Positions 10,248 through 19,562 are shown, counted from the first letter of the stretch. The stretch is 64,000 nucleotides of DNA from Okeania sp. SIO2B3 (GCF_010672525.1 NZ_JAAHGH010000007.1:172265-236264), one strand, 5' to 3'. Program-made: numbers and translations. The notes: generated from the sequence alone by a model not told the origin.

Positions 10248-10377
10248 ATTCGAGGAGCTACGCTATCAGTTTACTACCATGGGAAGCGTAGCATGAGATC
10301 AAATGAGTCCTGACTCCTGACTCCGAGCACAATACGATAGCTTAATAGAATTATAGAATTTGTAGTAACAGAGAACA

Positions 10378-10917
10378 TTAACTACTCTTAAGACGCTCCA
10401 TTAATGCTTCAAATCTAGACTTAGCTACGGCACTATTCTCTGCTAATGTTTCAGTATTATTATTATTCCCATAATTATCTTGATAAAGTAAATCTTTATG
10501 TTCACTAAAGCGGGTTACAGTACCGCGTAATCGAGTCGATAAAAACTTAGTAATTGCTCGATAAAATCTGAGAGAAAATAATACATCTTGCTCTAATTTT
10601 TCATTTAATTTTTGTTTAGAGATAGACAGAATTAAAGTATTTTCTATCGCCTTTACAGTAGCAGATGGTAATCTACCATCTACAAAAGACATCTCTCCCA
10701 AAATTTCACCAGAAGTAATAATACCTATTTCTTGATTTCCAACACCAGCTACATAAGCTTTCATTGTGCCATCAAGTACAATATAAAGAGCATCAATTGG
10801 TTGACCTTCATGGATTAATATAGTGTTAGTAGTAATTGTTTCCTTACTACCATTAGCAATCATCCAATCAATGTCACGATTGCTCAATTCCCCTAATATA
10901 GCTAACACTTTACTCAT
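10378..10917 (-). CDS. cyclic nucleotide-binding-domain protein
   Basis: 179 residues with a single cNMP-binding beta-roll at about residues 5-125: ILIHEGQPIDALYIVLDGTM, then GEILGEMSFVDGRLPSATV, the phosphate-binding cassette. Canonical cassettes have an arginine just before the Ala-Thr; here it is Pro-Ser (LPSATV), so classic cAMP/cGMP phosphate contacts may be missing. A helical C-terminus (RFYRAITKFLSTRLRGTVTR) follows, then a polar Asn-rich tail. There is no DNA-binding helix-turn-helix, so it is not a CRP-type regulator by itself. Transcribed toward ribD with a 130-bp gap, so co-transcription is possible but unproved. Confidence 0.85.
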   Translation of the reverse strand: MSKVLAILGELSNRDIDWMIANGSKETITTNTILIHEGQPIDALYIVLDGTMKAYVAGVGNQEIGIITSGEILGEMSFVDGRLPSATVKAIENTLILSISKQKLNEKLEQDVLFSLRFYRAITKFLSTRLRGTVTRFSEHKDLLYQDNYGNNNNTETLAENSAVAKSRFEALMERLKSS

Positions 10918-11485
10918 ACGATATTTGTTTAATAATACATATTTCTCAATGATTTAACTTAAGTATTTAACTGGACATAATACATTAAACCTGAAACGGC
11001 GATTCATTCCTACTAAACAGATTTTACCAACATTAATACCAATTATCAAAAATAATACTATAAAAAGAAATTTGGAAATTTATGGCAACTTTGAGACTGA
11101 GAATCATATTTCCTACCTAATCTCTATCATAATTTTTATTCTTTTTTCTTCCTTACCTTTTTGCGAAATTGTTTGATGCAACAATTAGTACTAAATAACT
11201 CTAGTAGTACTAAATAACTCTAGGAAAACTTTTTTGCCTTAAGCAAGCTCCAGTAGAATGCCACCAGCATTCTAGTAATTTTATAAATCGAAGGGTTTGC
11301 TCAGTTATCGATCGCCCTGATGAGCTTAATATTTTACCTATTTAGTTTACAATACTTCACAAAATTAGTTACTATAGTTTAAGATGAGGTTAACTTTTTC
11401 CTAGTCTATCCCTAGACCAGATAATTTACCACTTTGAAAAGAGTTATAAAAACTAATAATCCTGATAAGGAGTTAAAATATAACC
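10918..11485. promoter_or_regulatory. divergent spacer upstream of purF
   Basis: The region separates the cNMP-domain gene (leftward) from purF (rightward) and must hold both promoters. It contains a direct repeat of AGTACTAAATAACTCTAG at about 11190-11225 and a short inverted repeat AGAATGCCACCAGCATTCT at 11254-11272. A good ribosome binding site AAGGAGT lies about 12-18 bases before the purF ATG. No riboswitch structure was recognised. Confidence 0.45.
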
Positions 11486-12967
11486 ATGACTGACAAATAC
11501 CCTTCAACTACTAAGAAAAATTTAGAAAATTATCTTGAGATAGATAAACCAGAAGAAGCTTGTGGTGTTTTCGGAATTTATGCCCCAGAAGAAGATGTAA
11601 CTAAACTAACCTATTTTGGCTTATATGCACTACAGCATCGAGGTCAAGAGTCTGCAGGAATTGCTACTTTTCAAGATGATAAAGTTTACATACATAAAGG
11701 AATGGGGCTAGTATCTCAAGTCTTTAATGAGTCCATCTTACAGCAGTTGACTGGTAATATAGGAATTGGTCATACTCGTTATTCTACTACAGGCTCTAGT
11801 CAGATTATTAATGCTCAACCTGCTCTTGTTGAGACCCCTCTTGGACCTTTGGCAATTGCACACAATGGTAATCTTGTCAATACACAAGAATTAAAAAAAG
11901 AACTAATTGACCGTGGATGTAGCTTTAAGAGTACTACAGATTCAGAAATGATTGCATTAGCGATCGCCACAGAAGTTAAAAGTGGTAAAAGCTGGCTAGA
12001 AGCTGCTATTAGTGCTTTTCATTTGTGTAAAGGAGCCTTCAGTTTAACCATTGGTACTCCAGAAGGTCTGATGGGAGTACGAGACCCCCACGGGGTACGA
12101 CCCCTTGTTATTGGTACATTAGAAGATATCAACCCAAAAAGATATGTCCTCGCCTCAGAAACCTGTGCTTTAGATATTATTGGTGCAGAATATCTCCGAG
12201 ATGTTGAACCTGGAGAGTTAGTTTGGATTACAGAAGAAGGTATGGCTTCCTTCCACTGGAATCAGAAACCACAAAGGAAGCTATGTATTTTTGAAATGAT
12301 TTATTTTGCCCGCCCGGACAGCATAATGGAAGGTGGTAGTTTATACAGCTACAGACTCAAAATAGGACGCCAGTTAGCAAGAGAATCTTTAGTAGAGGCA
12401 GATATGGTCATAGGTGTTCCTGATTCTGGTATTCCCGCAGCTATAGGTTTTTCTCAAGAATCAGGTATTCCCTATGCTGAGGGATTAATTAAAAATCGCT
12501 ATGTTGGTCGTACCTTTATTCAGCCAACTCAACACATGAGAGAATCAGGCATCCGCATGAAACTTAACCCTCTCAAAGATGTATTAGAAGGTAAGCGAGT
12601 GATTATAGTTGACGATTCTATTGTGCGTGGCAACACCAGTAAAAAAATCGTTAAAGCTTTGCGAGATTCTGGCGCAACAGAAGTTCACATGAGAATTTCT
12701 TCCCCACCAGTAACTCATCCCTGTTTTTATGGCATTGATACAGATAACCAAGAGCAATTAATTGGAGCCACAAAATCAGTTGCAGAAATTGCCGAACAAA
12801 TAGGTGTTGACTCTCTCGCATACTTGAGTTGGGAGGGGATGTTAAGAACAACGGATGAAGATCCTAAGACTTTTTGTTCTGCTTGTTTTACTGGTGACTA
12901 TCCTATTCCTTTACCAGACAAATTGAAGCGTTCTAAACTTATTCTAGAAAATACTGTTCAAGTTTAA
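11486..12967 (+). CDS. purF: amidophosphoribosyltransferase PurF
   Basis: PurF catalyses the first committed step of purine synthesis, making phosphoribosylamine from PRPP and glutamine. The glutaminase domain starts at CGVFGIYAPEED after a roughly 25-residue propeptide (catalytic Cys26), followed by LQHRGQESAGIA, GIGHTRYSTTGSS and AHNGNLVN. The PRTase domain has the PRPP loop VIIVDDSIVRGNTSKK. Cysteines at RKLCIFEMIYFARPDS and DPKTFCSACFTGDYP fit the cluster-ligating cysteines of the Bacillus-type enzyme. Length 493 is normal. The start is backed by AAGGAGT upstream. It stands alone here rather than in a purL-purF operon. Confidence 0.97.
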   Translation: MTDKYPSTTKKNLENYLEIDKPEEACGVFGIYAPEEDVTKLTYFGLYALQHRGQESAGIATFQDDKVYIHKGMGLVSQVFNESILQQLTGNIGIGHTRYSTTGSSQIINAQPALVETPLGPLAIAHNGNLVNTQELKKELIDRGCSFKSTTDSEMIALAIATEVKSGKSWLEAAISAFHLCKGAFSLTIGTPEGLMGVRDPHGVRPLVIGTLEDINPKRYVLASETCALDIIGAEYLRDVEPGELVWITEEGMASFHWNQKPQRKLCIFEMIYFARPDSIMEGGSLYSYRLKIGRQLARESLVEADMVIGVPDSGIPAAIGFSQESGIPYAEGLIKNRYVGRTFIQPTQHMRESGIRMKLNPLKDVLEGKRVIIVDDSIVRGNTSKKIVKALRDSGATEVHMRISSPPVTHPCFYGIDTDNQEQLIGATKSVAEIAEQIGVDSLAYLSWEGMLRTTDEDPKTFCSACFTGDYPIPLPDKLKRSKLILENTVQV

Positions 12968-13728
12968 ATAGTATTATGTCTGGTTAATTAATGACAATCT
13001 AAAGTATCAGGTGATAGGTATTAGCTTGTAGGTATGATATTGAGATCAATCATTGCCATGGAAAATTTATTCTCTAAGTTGCCCTTGTTTTCTCCATGTC
13101 CTGTTCCTAATTATTCATAACTATTCTACCAGACATAATATAAAACGATAGAATAATATTTTGATCGTTATTAAGCATTCAGCAATTAGTAGTGAATAAT
13201 TACTTCTAAGGTTTGGGAAGGGTACTTTGGCAGTAACTTTTTATTCTTTCCTCAATTTCAAAGGTTGCTTTTACCTTCCCCAAAATTAATTGCTCATTAG
13301 AAGGTTAGATAATAAATGACGGCTGTTTACGCAGCATTCCGCAGGAAATGTTGACGATAATTAGGGTTTGCGTATGGAAAGTCTTTTGGTAGGAGTAGGA
13401 GACAACCCACCCCTCGCCCCTCCCCCTCCCAGGAGGGGAAGACAGTAGACAGGAGAAAAGGGTCGGGAGCGAGGAGGTAGGAGTAAGAATTGTCCCAAGA
13501 TTGTTCTGCCCAACTATGCGCCTAAAATACGCTCCTTTTTGAGCGTGAAGAGCTGAAAAATTTGCACTTTTTAAAGGCCCCAAAAAGGCTAAAACCTTTA
13601 TCTGTAAAATACTTTTAGATTTAATCAGCAAGCCCTAATTAGTTACCAATAATCAAATTTTTCAGCAAAAAAAAACACACCTTTTTTCAGATTATGGAGT
13701 TGTTTTTTAAATAAATCAAAAGTAATAT
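12968..13728. other. gene-free spacer with repeats
   Basis: The region contains a family C repeat (13404-13440) and the module TGTTTACGCAGCATTCCGCA (13324-13343), a fragment also found inside family A elements. An open frame across this repeat on the minus strand is GC-repeat read-through and not a gene. No terminator hairpin with a T-run was seen directly after purF. Confidence 0.5.
13404..13440. repeat. GC-rich repeat (family C), partial
   Basis: Starts AACCCACCCCTCGCCCCTCC and reaches the central CCCAGGAGGGG; same left arm as the copies at 5083 and 52648. Confidence 0.65.
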
Positions 13729-14004
13729 TTACTTGCTCATATTATCAATTATTTTTTGATATTCATCCTGATTTTCTGTTTTAAATAAATCATTCATTAG
13801 CCAATCTAATAACCCCATTTCATCATCATCAACATCATAATCGTCTTTACCAAAAATTTTCAGGAAATACGTTAAGCTCTTATTTTCAAGATTATCATAA
13901 ACTTCTTTTCTGGCTTAACTATCAGAAATATTATCGTCTTTATTAGCCTCCTTGGCTTGCTTGATTAACTATTAAAATTTTTCTCTATCTTCTTGATTGC
14001 TCAT
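13729..14004 (-). pseudogene. small acidic protein gene with three in-frame stops
   Basis: From an ATG at 14004, one frame of 92 codons can be read to a TAA at 13729: it begins MSNQEDREKF, is interrupted by TAA TAG, continues LIKQAKEANKDDNISDS, meets a third stop, then runs RKEVYDNLENKSLTYFLKIF, GKDDYDVDDDEMGLLDWLM and NDLFKTENQDEYQKIIDNMS. The amino-acid composition (acidic, helical, no frameshift) is clearly protein-like, so this looks like a small gene killed by point mutations. I do not recognise the family. An alternative is that it is read through by suppression, which is unlikely with tandem stops. Confidence 0.6.
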
Positions 14005-14195
14005 ATTTTCCCTCTACTTTTATGTAAATTAGAAAGGTTAAACTTAAATATTCTAATCAATGCCTTGCTAAATTATTTCATACAACTTTTACAGCTTTAT
14101 ACTTTTGATAATTTCTTAATACTAACGATTATTTCACATAAGCTAGGTATGAAACAATTTGCAATATATCTGAGAGTGAAATAGTATAACAACTA

Positions 14196-14822
14196 TTACT
14201 TTGGAGAATCGCCGTCTGTAACATTTGTTGGTCCTAAATATTTCCTAAGATAAGGTGAAAATACCTCATAAATTAATGTCAGTGGCTGGCCATGATGCCA
14301 AAATAGGTAATGTCGTCCCCAAAATGGTCCTAACTCCCCAAAAGCTAACTCTAATTCTCTAGAATGACCATAATAAATTCCCTGGACATCTCGATACAAT
14401 TCAGTCCGCAAACGAGCTAAACTAGCCCAAATAGGCAAAGACCGATTTTGCAAATACTCATCTACATGACTCGCTTCCCACCAAGAAGCAGCATAAGCGA
14501 GTCTTTGTCCTGAAGTTGTCCTCAACCATACCTGCCGTCGCAGTCTAGGGCCAGGTACAGCATTAATTAAGTCAGGGGCATTATCAAGATTCATGCCAAT
14601 AGGAGACATATCAATTACATCAACTTCTGTTGGTTCAGTTGTCAAAAGTTGTAAGTGACGAGTGGGAGAGCCATCTCCAAGTAGTAATATTTGCCATGCA
14701 GGTGAAAGTTGGCAGTGGGGCAGACCTTGGCGCACTACTTCTTCTCCTCCTTGCCATAAGGGGGCTAGGGAGTACCAAGGTTTGGGTTGTATAATAGAAT
14801 GTTTGGGTGAAATAGCAGTCAA
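14196..14822 (-). CDS. chorismate lyase family protein (cyanobacterial UbiC-like)
   Basis: Chorismate lyase removes pyruvate from chorismate to give 4-hydroxybenzoate, the ring precursor for plastoquinone in cyanobacteria. The 208-residue protein carries the family blocks: WQILLLGDGSPTRHLQLLT, then VPGPRLRRQVWLRTTSGQRL with YAASWWEA, RTELYRDVQGIYYG, GPFWGRHYLFWHHGQPLTLI and YEVFSPYL. The RRQVWL and RTELYRD segments match conserved arginine-containing strands. No signal peptide. It is longer than E. coli UbiC, as usual for the cyanobacterial branch. No plastoquinone genes are adjacent. Confidence 0.85.
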   Translation of the reverse strand: MTAISPKHSIIQPKPWYSLAPLWQGGEEVVRQGLPHCQLSPAWQILLLGDGSPTRHLQLLTTEPTEVDVIDMSPIGMNLDNAPDLINAVPGPRLRRQVWLRTTSGQRLAYAASWWEASHVDEYLQNRSLPIWASLARLRTELYRDVQGIYYGHSRELELAFGELGPFWGRHYLFWHHGQPLTLIYEVFSPYLRKYLGPTNVTDGDSPK

Positions 14823-14984
14823 TTTTTTTTCTTTACAAAACTTAATTTATTTATTTCGATCATAGCGTCCCGACTCAATTCTTTCTACTACCATCAAAAT
14901 AATTAGGGTTTGCTTATGGAAGTCTTATGGGTGAGGTTTTTTGCCCCTGTCTGCTCAAAATTCTTACATTTTCAGCTTCGCACT

Positions 14985-15040
14985 AGGGAGATGGGGAGAT
15001 GGGGAGATGGGGAGATGGGGAGATGGGGAGATAGGGAGAT
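14985..15040. repeat. octamer tandem repeat
   Basis: Seven consecutive copies of an 8-bp unit GGGGAGAT (first and last begin AGGGAGAT). Such perfect short arrays are prone to slippage and are useful for strain typing. Not inside a gene. Confidence 0.9.
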
Positions 15041-15231
15041 TCGTATATTTGCACAACTTTTTGTAGTTCATATAACTTAAAATTTTGTCACGCATAATTT
15101 CACACAATTAAGTGCAAAATTATTACCTAAGTCAAATTATTATCAGTTAAACTTTTGAGCTAAATCAATCTTAAACTTTTAACTTTTAACTGTAATGAAG
15201 TTCCTCTTACTTAGCTGTTGGCGTAGCATTT

Positions 15232-15628
15232 ATGTCAGAAATAGAGACCGACAAATTATCCACTGGATGGATGATTTATGTGAAACATCATAAGTAGTAA
15301 AAAGTTCAATTTAAAGGAGTATTTAAACTGCCTCTAAATCTTTTATGTAGGACTTAAAACTAAGGGTAATTTCATTATAGATTTTGGCAATGAATTTATT
15401 GATTTTCAGACAGCGAAGGATAAATTTCCTCAAGCTGGAAATAACCTAGTTTCATCAATATATAAAATGGCAAAGTTTAGAATGAAACAGCCCTGCTTAA
15501 AAGCATTCCTTAAGAAGTATTAAAGAAGAGCAAAACTTTCTAGCATTGGCTTTTTGTTTCTTTCTTCCCTAGGTAATGCTGTACATTTATCTCATGGTGT
15601 GAAACAAGTCAAGCAAATTCAAGCTTAA
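15232..15628 (+). pseudogene. broken gene of unknown family
   Basis: A protein-like frame begins MSEIETDKLSTGWMIYVKHH, meets stops, and after a frameshift continues LKTKGNFIIDFGNEFIDFQT, AKDKFPQAGNNLVSSIYKMA and KFRMKQPCLKAFLKKY, then a TAA, then RAKLSSIGFLFLSSLGNAVH. The composition is protein-like but broken by at least one frameshift and two stops. I do not recognise the family. It lies in a repeat-rich spacer just left of nested MITEs. Confidence 0.45.
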
Positions 15629-15675
15629 TAAATATTTTTGCTATATTTCGTACTATTAGTAAACCAAAATAAAAT

Positions 15676-16190
15676 TACCGAATAATTAATAATTAAATAA
15701 TTAAATAATTAAACAATTCGGGTTAAAAGCCTCCCCTTTCAAGGAGAAAAAAATAAATTTTTTCCTTATTTGTCAATCCTATCCCTTTTAGGGAGAGGTA
15801 ATTATCAAGTAAGCATTTCCTGCGGAATGCTGCGCAAACAGCTATTAGCTGTCAGCTCTTATGACCGGGTTTTAATAAATATAGACTGTTTTAGCCAGCT
15901 TTTAGGCGTAAGTATAAATTCTGGGTGTTACTGATAGATAGGCATGATTTGATGATTTTGTATTTTCGATTGTTTGAACTACTTGTTAATATTAACTTTT
16001 CCCTCCATACCTATTCCCAACTCCAGTGTTTCCTCCATACCTATAAACCTACTTTCATACCTTAATTCCACAATGCCTAATTCTGATAAATTAGCAAAGC
16101 TTTTATCTCAAACTAAAAGCAATAGCTGATAGCTGATGGCTGACGGCTGAATGCTTACATTATCAATTATCCATTAATGAACGCATCTAT
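15676..16190. repeat. family B MITE-like repeat, interrupted by a family A element
   Basis: Left part (15676-15808) starts TTACCGAATAATTAATAATT and carries the CCTCCCCTTTCAAGGAG and TTTAGGGAGAGGTAATTATC segments typical of family B. The right end (16159-16190) gives ATTATCAATTATCCATTAAT. Removing the intervening family A element and one 8-bp duplication restores a continuous family B end, as in the copy at 59576-59784. Confidence 0.75.
15809..16158. mobile_element. family A MITE (IS66-like ends), nested in family B
   Basis: Starts GTAAGCATTTCC and ends GGCTGAATGCTTAC; it is flanked on both sides by ATTATCAA, a perfect 8-bp duplication. At 350 bp it is the longest A copy seen. The subterminal part holds TGCGGAATGCTGCGCAAACA and AGCTATTAGCTGTCAGCT. 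It has no transposase. Ends starting GTAA with an 8-bp target duplication are features of IS66-family elements. Confidence 0.8.
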
Positions 16191-16370
16191 GAATAAAACA
16201 TACTATTAATACCAATTTCAGAAAATATTTTTCTAGAAGGTGACAAGTTCAGAAAATAATAGGCTATCGTCAAAAAAAAGTGTATAAAAAAAAGAAAAAA
16301 AGATGAAGATTTAAAATATATGTAAGGAATAAAAATTTCAACTATAGATAGAAAACACAGATTAATATTT

Positions 16371-16575
16371 CAACAATTAATAATTAATAATTAATAATTG
16401 TTGAAATATTAATTATTAATTATGTAATATAAGGATTGGCTAAAAGGATTTTTTTTCTTCTCTTGGTCGATTGGATATGGCGAGGAGACCTCGCCATCCA
16501 ACCCTACGGGAAGCTGCGAAGATCGACCGCTTTTTTCTCCATGAATGGAGAAGCTTTATACCTTAATTTTTCGGT
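16371..16575. repeat. family B MITE-like repeat
   Basis: Begins with repeated AATTAATAATT, contains AAGGATTGGCTAAAAGGA, the CTCTTGGTCGATTGGATA module, the palindrome GGCGAGGAGACCTCGCC, and ends near CCTTAATTTTTCGGTAA, the reverse complement of the TTACCGAA end. It lies about 160 bases upstream of the 544-residue gene. Confidence 0.7.
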
Positions 16576-16734
16576 AAGTAATTTGTCCTAAATGTATAAT
16601 AAAAAATACTGACAGCGATTAAATCCTAAAATATGACATATTTTTTGAGTATAGCTTAGTGCTAAATCCTGTACTATTAATTGCTCAGACATTAAATATG
16701 AGACAAGAGAGATAATTTATAAATAATCAAAATT

Positions 16735-18369
16735 ATGAATAAAAAACAACCATCATCCTTATGGAAATCAGTGACTGACAAGGCATCAACAGTTAGAGAC
16801 AATCTTGGTAAAAAAGTATCTAAAGCCGGACATTCAATCAGTGAACAAGCTTCCAAAACTGCTAAAAGTAAAGCTTCAGAAATAGAAGAAATTATTAGTA
16901 ATAAAACATCAGATGTTGGTAAATATTTTAGAGAAACTGTTAAAGAATCTGCTTTTGGAAAACAGCAAACTAATTCTGAATTATCGCCAGAAATAGAAAA
17001 TGATTTAGAACAAGAAGAAATATATCATATTTTTGTTGCTTATCAGGTTGCTAGTCAGGGAGGTACTCAAAAAGTAACTCTTAAATCAGGTAAAAGCTAT
17101 AACGTGAAAATTCGTATTAATAGTACTGAAGGCTCTACTTTACGATTAAAAAAATGCGGTTTACAAGGAAATGATGCTTTTCTAGTTTTACATACTTTTT
17201 ATAATCCCGAATTAAACATAGACCGTCGGATGAATAATTTAATAATTCATTCATCAATTTATGAAAGAAGTAAAACTAGATGTTTAGAAGCTTATAACAG
17301 AATTAATACTGGTTTATATGTTTATGATTTAGCAGCACTCAATCTATTGGATTTTCTTGTTAACTCTTCAAATATAGATTCCTTGATTGGTTTACGCTAT
17401 ACAATTGCCAGTGAAAATTCGCGGTGGATAGGTATTGATAAAAGTTTGGAAGAAGTTTTAGAATTTGCCAATTTAAGCGAAGTTAAAAAATATCAAATCA
17501 AGAGTATTTATCAATATATTAAAGCAGCAGACCCTTTACCTAAATTAGATGATTTTCAACAGTTGGATGCAATGGTTTTAAATTCAGCAATCTCCTCTGA
17601 ACTAAAAGATAAATATTTATTGGCAAGCGCAACATCAACTGGGTTAAGAATAGATATGTTGATTGTAGATTTAATTTACAGCAGCTCAGAAATAAATGAT
17701 AATCAGCGTCGGAAATATTTATCGTTATATCAACAGATTAAAGAAGGTGTAAAAATTAGAGATAATTTTATTTCAGAAAGTTTAGACACGATAATTATGC
17801 AGGCAGAAATTCCGAGAATCTGCAAGATTGTATATCAACTTTTAAGAGAAAGATATTTTGAAATAGAATTAGAATTAGAAAAACTAGACCGAGAAGAATT
17901 TTACTCAGTTTTTAACAAATTCAAGAAAGTAGAACAGTTTGTAAAACAGGCAGAAAATCCAACCAAAACTACAAATAGTTTTGGGAATATTGCCATTCAG
18001 AAAGGAATGTTAATCGAGGAAGTGAATGATGCTGTAGTTAGTGGTGGTGTTGGAGTATTAGCAGCAGTAAAAGTATTGAAAGGAGGAGAAGCTTTAATTG
18101 GAGCTGTTGGTTTAGTAGCGATCGCCTCAACTTTAGAAATGAGTACTCAGGATAAAATTAAATTAGGAATTACTGAGGAAGGAAATTTTTATGGGGCGGT
18201 TGCTTATAGTGGAATTATGAATGCTATTAATCAAGTTAGTTGGGTAATTAGCGATGGTGGAGAAAGAAAATTAGAGCAGAAATTAGATATTTTTGGAATT
18301 TTTAAAGGCAGTCAGGATAAAAAGCAAATTTTACAAGAGTTGGAAACTAAATTGTATAGTTCTAATTAA
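16735..18369 (+). CDS. 544-residue protein of unknown function, amphipathic N-terminus and Gly-rich hydrophobic C-terminus
   Basis: I do not recognise the family. Residues 1-75 are Lys/Ser/Ala-rich with repeats such as DKASTVRDNLGKKVSKAG and SISEQASKTAKSKASEIEEI, an amphipathic LEA- or apolipoprotein-like helix. The middle (75-410) is mixed and contains NRINTGLYVYDLAALNLLDF and several charged helices. Residues about 432-465 are hydrophobic and Gly/Ala-rich (SGGVGVLAAVKVLKGGEALI and GAVGLVAIAST), able to insert into or lie on a membrane. No signal peptide, P-loop or catalytic motif was seen. A second frame (18293-18886) overlaps its last 77 bases and may be its lost C-terminus after a frameshift. 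It converges on a GTPase locus that also has a hydrophobic tail. Confidence 0.7.
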   Translation: MNKKQPSSLWKSVTDKASTVRDNLGKKVSKAGHSISEQASKTAKSKASEIEEIISNKTSDVGKYFRETVKESAFGKQQTNSELSPEIENDLEQEEIYHIFVAYQVASQGGTQKVTLKSGKSYNVKIRINSTEGSTLRLKKCGLQGNDAFLVLHTFYNPELNIDRRMNNLIIHSSIYERSKTRCLEAYNRINTGLYVYDLAALNLLDFLVNSSNIDSLIGLRYTIASENSRWIGIDKSLEEVLEFANLSEVKKYQIKSIYQYIKAADPLPKLDDFQQLDAMVLNSAISSELKDKYLLASATSTGLRIDMLIVDLIYSSSEINDNQRRKYLSLYQQIKEGVKIRDNFISESLDTIIMQAEIPRICKIVYQLLRERYFEIELELEKLDREEFYSVFNKFKKVEQFVKQAENPTKTTNSFGNIAIQKGMLIEEVNDAVVSGGVGVLAAVKVLKGGEALIGAVGLVAIASTLEMSTQDKIKLGITEEGNFYGAVAYSGIMNAINQVSWVISDGGERKLEQKLDIFGIFKGSQDKKQILQELETKLYSSN

Positions 18370-18886
18370 CCAACAGTATAGGGTTTTAAAATTAGATGAT
18401 TCTGTATTTATTATCCAAGATTATCAAGGTTATATTTACAGAGATGGCAGTAGTAGAAAAGTAGAAATTTTAATCGAGAAAATTAGAGTAAGTCAGTATG
18501 CTAAAGGATCTACAAAAACAAAAATAGTTACATTGAAAGATGAGCAAATTTTAGATAAATTAAATTCTGTACAGGCAGCAGATGAAGTATATGTGTTTGA
18601 GAGTTTAGAGAAAGTTGATGATGTTAATAGTCTGAATTTTCCTGTTTCAAATAATTATTTATGGCCGATATGCTTAGAGGGGGAAAGGTTGATATTTCAT
18701 GCTGCTAGATTAGAGCAATTAGAAGTAGGAAATAGATACGGAACGGGACAATTAATAGTTATGAAGTTAGTTATTAAGAAATTTTTTATCGATAAACCCC
18801 CTTCAATAATTCAAAGGGGTTATGAGATTACAGTGTGTTACAGATGGCCTGTTTATAATGACTTCAGCTTGCGTTTGAGAGTTTAG
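18293..18886 (+). CDS. hypothetical protein; probable frameshifted C-terminus of the preceding gene
   Basis: The frame is open from a TTG at 18293 to 18886, but its first 25 codons lie out of frame inside the preceding gene and no ATG, GTG or ribosome binding site marks a start after that gene's stop at 18369. The protein-like part begins about QQYRVLKLDDSVFIIQDYQG and includes GYIYRDGSSRKVEILIEKIR and NNYLWPICLEGERLIFHAAR; it looks beta-rich. Moving from the upstream frame to this one needs a single-base shift, so one ancestral gene of roughly 700 codons broken once is the simplest reading. Translational coupling by overlap is the alternative. Function unknown. Confidence 0.55.
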   Translation: MEFLKAVRIKSKFYKSWKLNCIVLINQQYRVLKLDDSVFIIQDYQGYIYRDGSSRKVEILIEKIRVSQYAKGSTKTKIVTLKDEQILDKLNSVQAADEVYVFESLEKVDDVNSLNFPVSNNYLWPICLEGERLIFHAARLEQLEVGNRYGTGQLIVMKLVIKKFFIDKPPSIIQRGYEITVCYRWPVYNDFSLRLRV

Positions 18887-18893
18887 GCTGTAC

Positions 18894-19559
18894 CTAGTCA
18901 GCAAAGCCTTTGAAATAAGAGGGATCTACTGCAAATGTCGGAATAGGCTCACCTTCACGCCGAGCCTTAGCACACTTAATTAGGTAATCATTGACTAAAT
19001 TTCCAACTGCTTCAGTCAAACTAAACGCTAATCCAGATTGAATAACCGTACCCAACCCTGGAATTAATTTAGTTAAACTTGTTGCAAGCATTGTACCTGC
19101 TACTTGAGAAATCATAGGAGCAAAATAAGCTTTTACTCCTTCTTCAGTAAAACCGTACAATACAGTTAAAGATGCTATCATTCCATACTGAATTCCTGTA
19201 ATCCATAAAGAATCGCTAAGTGGAATAGGATCAGCTGCAGCTACTGCTGCAGCTACTGCTGCTGTATGAATGATAGTTTGGGCCTTTGCCTGTTTGGATT
19301 CTAAATCAATTAATTGTGCATTCATAATAGCTTCCTTATAGGCATCAGGCATCATTTTTATAGTTAGATTTAGTAATTTTTTGAGTTGCTTTTGGCTTTG
19401 TTTCTTTTTTTCATTTTCTATAGCCTCTGAATAGCCAGAAGTGGTAGATTTTAAACTATCATCATCATCATCATTTAGAAAGTCTAATGCCTCATAAGGT
19501 TCTGGTATATAAACAAAAACTGGAATAATTTTTTCTTTTGAAATATTTGCATCTGTCAA
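18894..19559 (-). CDS. C-terminal half of a split GTPase (DUF697/YcjF-like hydrophobic domain)
   Basis: Begins at a TTG exactly in frame with, and one codon after, the TAA that ends the GTPase half upstream (19563-19565). The start reads TDANISKEKIIPVFVYI, which continues the Rossmann-like GTPase fold past its G4 strand, so the two frames were one gene. Next comes an Asp-rich loop (NDDDDDSL), a lysine-rich helix, then a hydrophobic Ala/Gly-rich tail of about 100 residues (TAAVAAAVAAADPIPLSDS, ITGIQYGMIASLTVLYGF, SLTKLIPGLGTVIQSGLAFS), which resembles the DUF697/YcjF tail of membrane-associated GTPases. Whether this half is translated is unknown. Confidence 0.6.
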   Translation of the reverse strand: MTDANISKEKIIPVFVYIPEPYEALDFLNDDDDDSLKSTTSGYSEAIENEKKKQSQKQLKKLLNLTIKMMPDAYKEAIMNAQLIDLESKQAKAQTIIHTAAVAAAVAAADPIPLSDSLWITGIQYGMIASLTVLYGFTEEGVKAYFAPMISQVAGTMLATSLTKLIPGLGTVIQSGLAFSLTEAVGNLVNDYLIKCAKARREGEPIPTFAVDPSYFKGFAD

Positions 19560-19562
19560 TGT

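Noticed and set aside
13305-13631. 108-codon minus-strand open frame
   Set aside because: It runs through a family C GC repeat and a MITE fragment, has no ribosome binding site and no family-like sequence.
13993-14184. 63-codon plus-strand frame
   Set aside because: It starts inside the mutated acidic gene on the other strand and has only AT-driven hydrophobic composition.
14985-15040. CRISPR or iteron array
   Set aside because: The unit is 8 bp with no spacers, and no replication gene is nearby; it is a simple tandem repeat.
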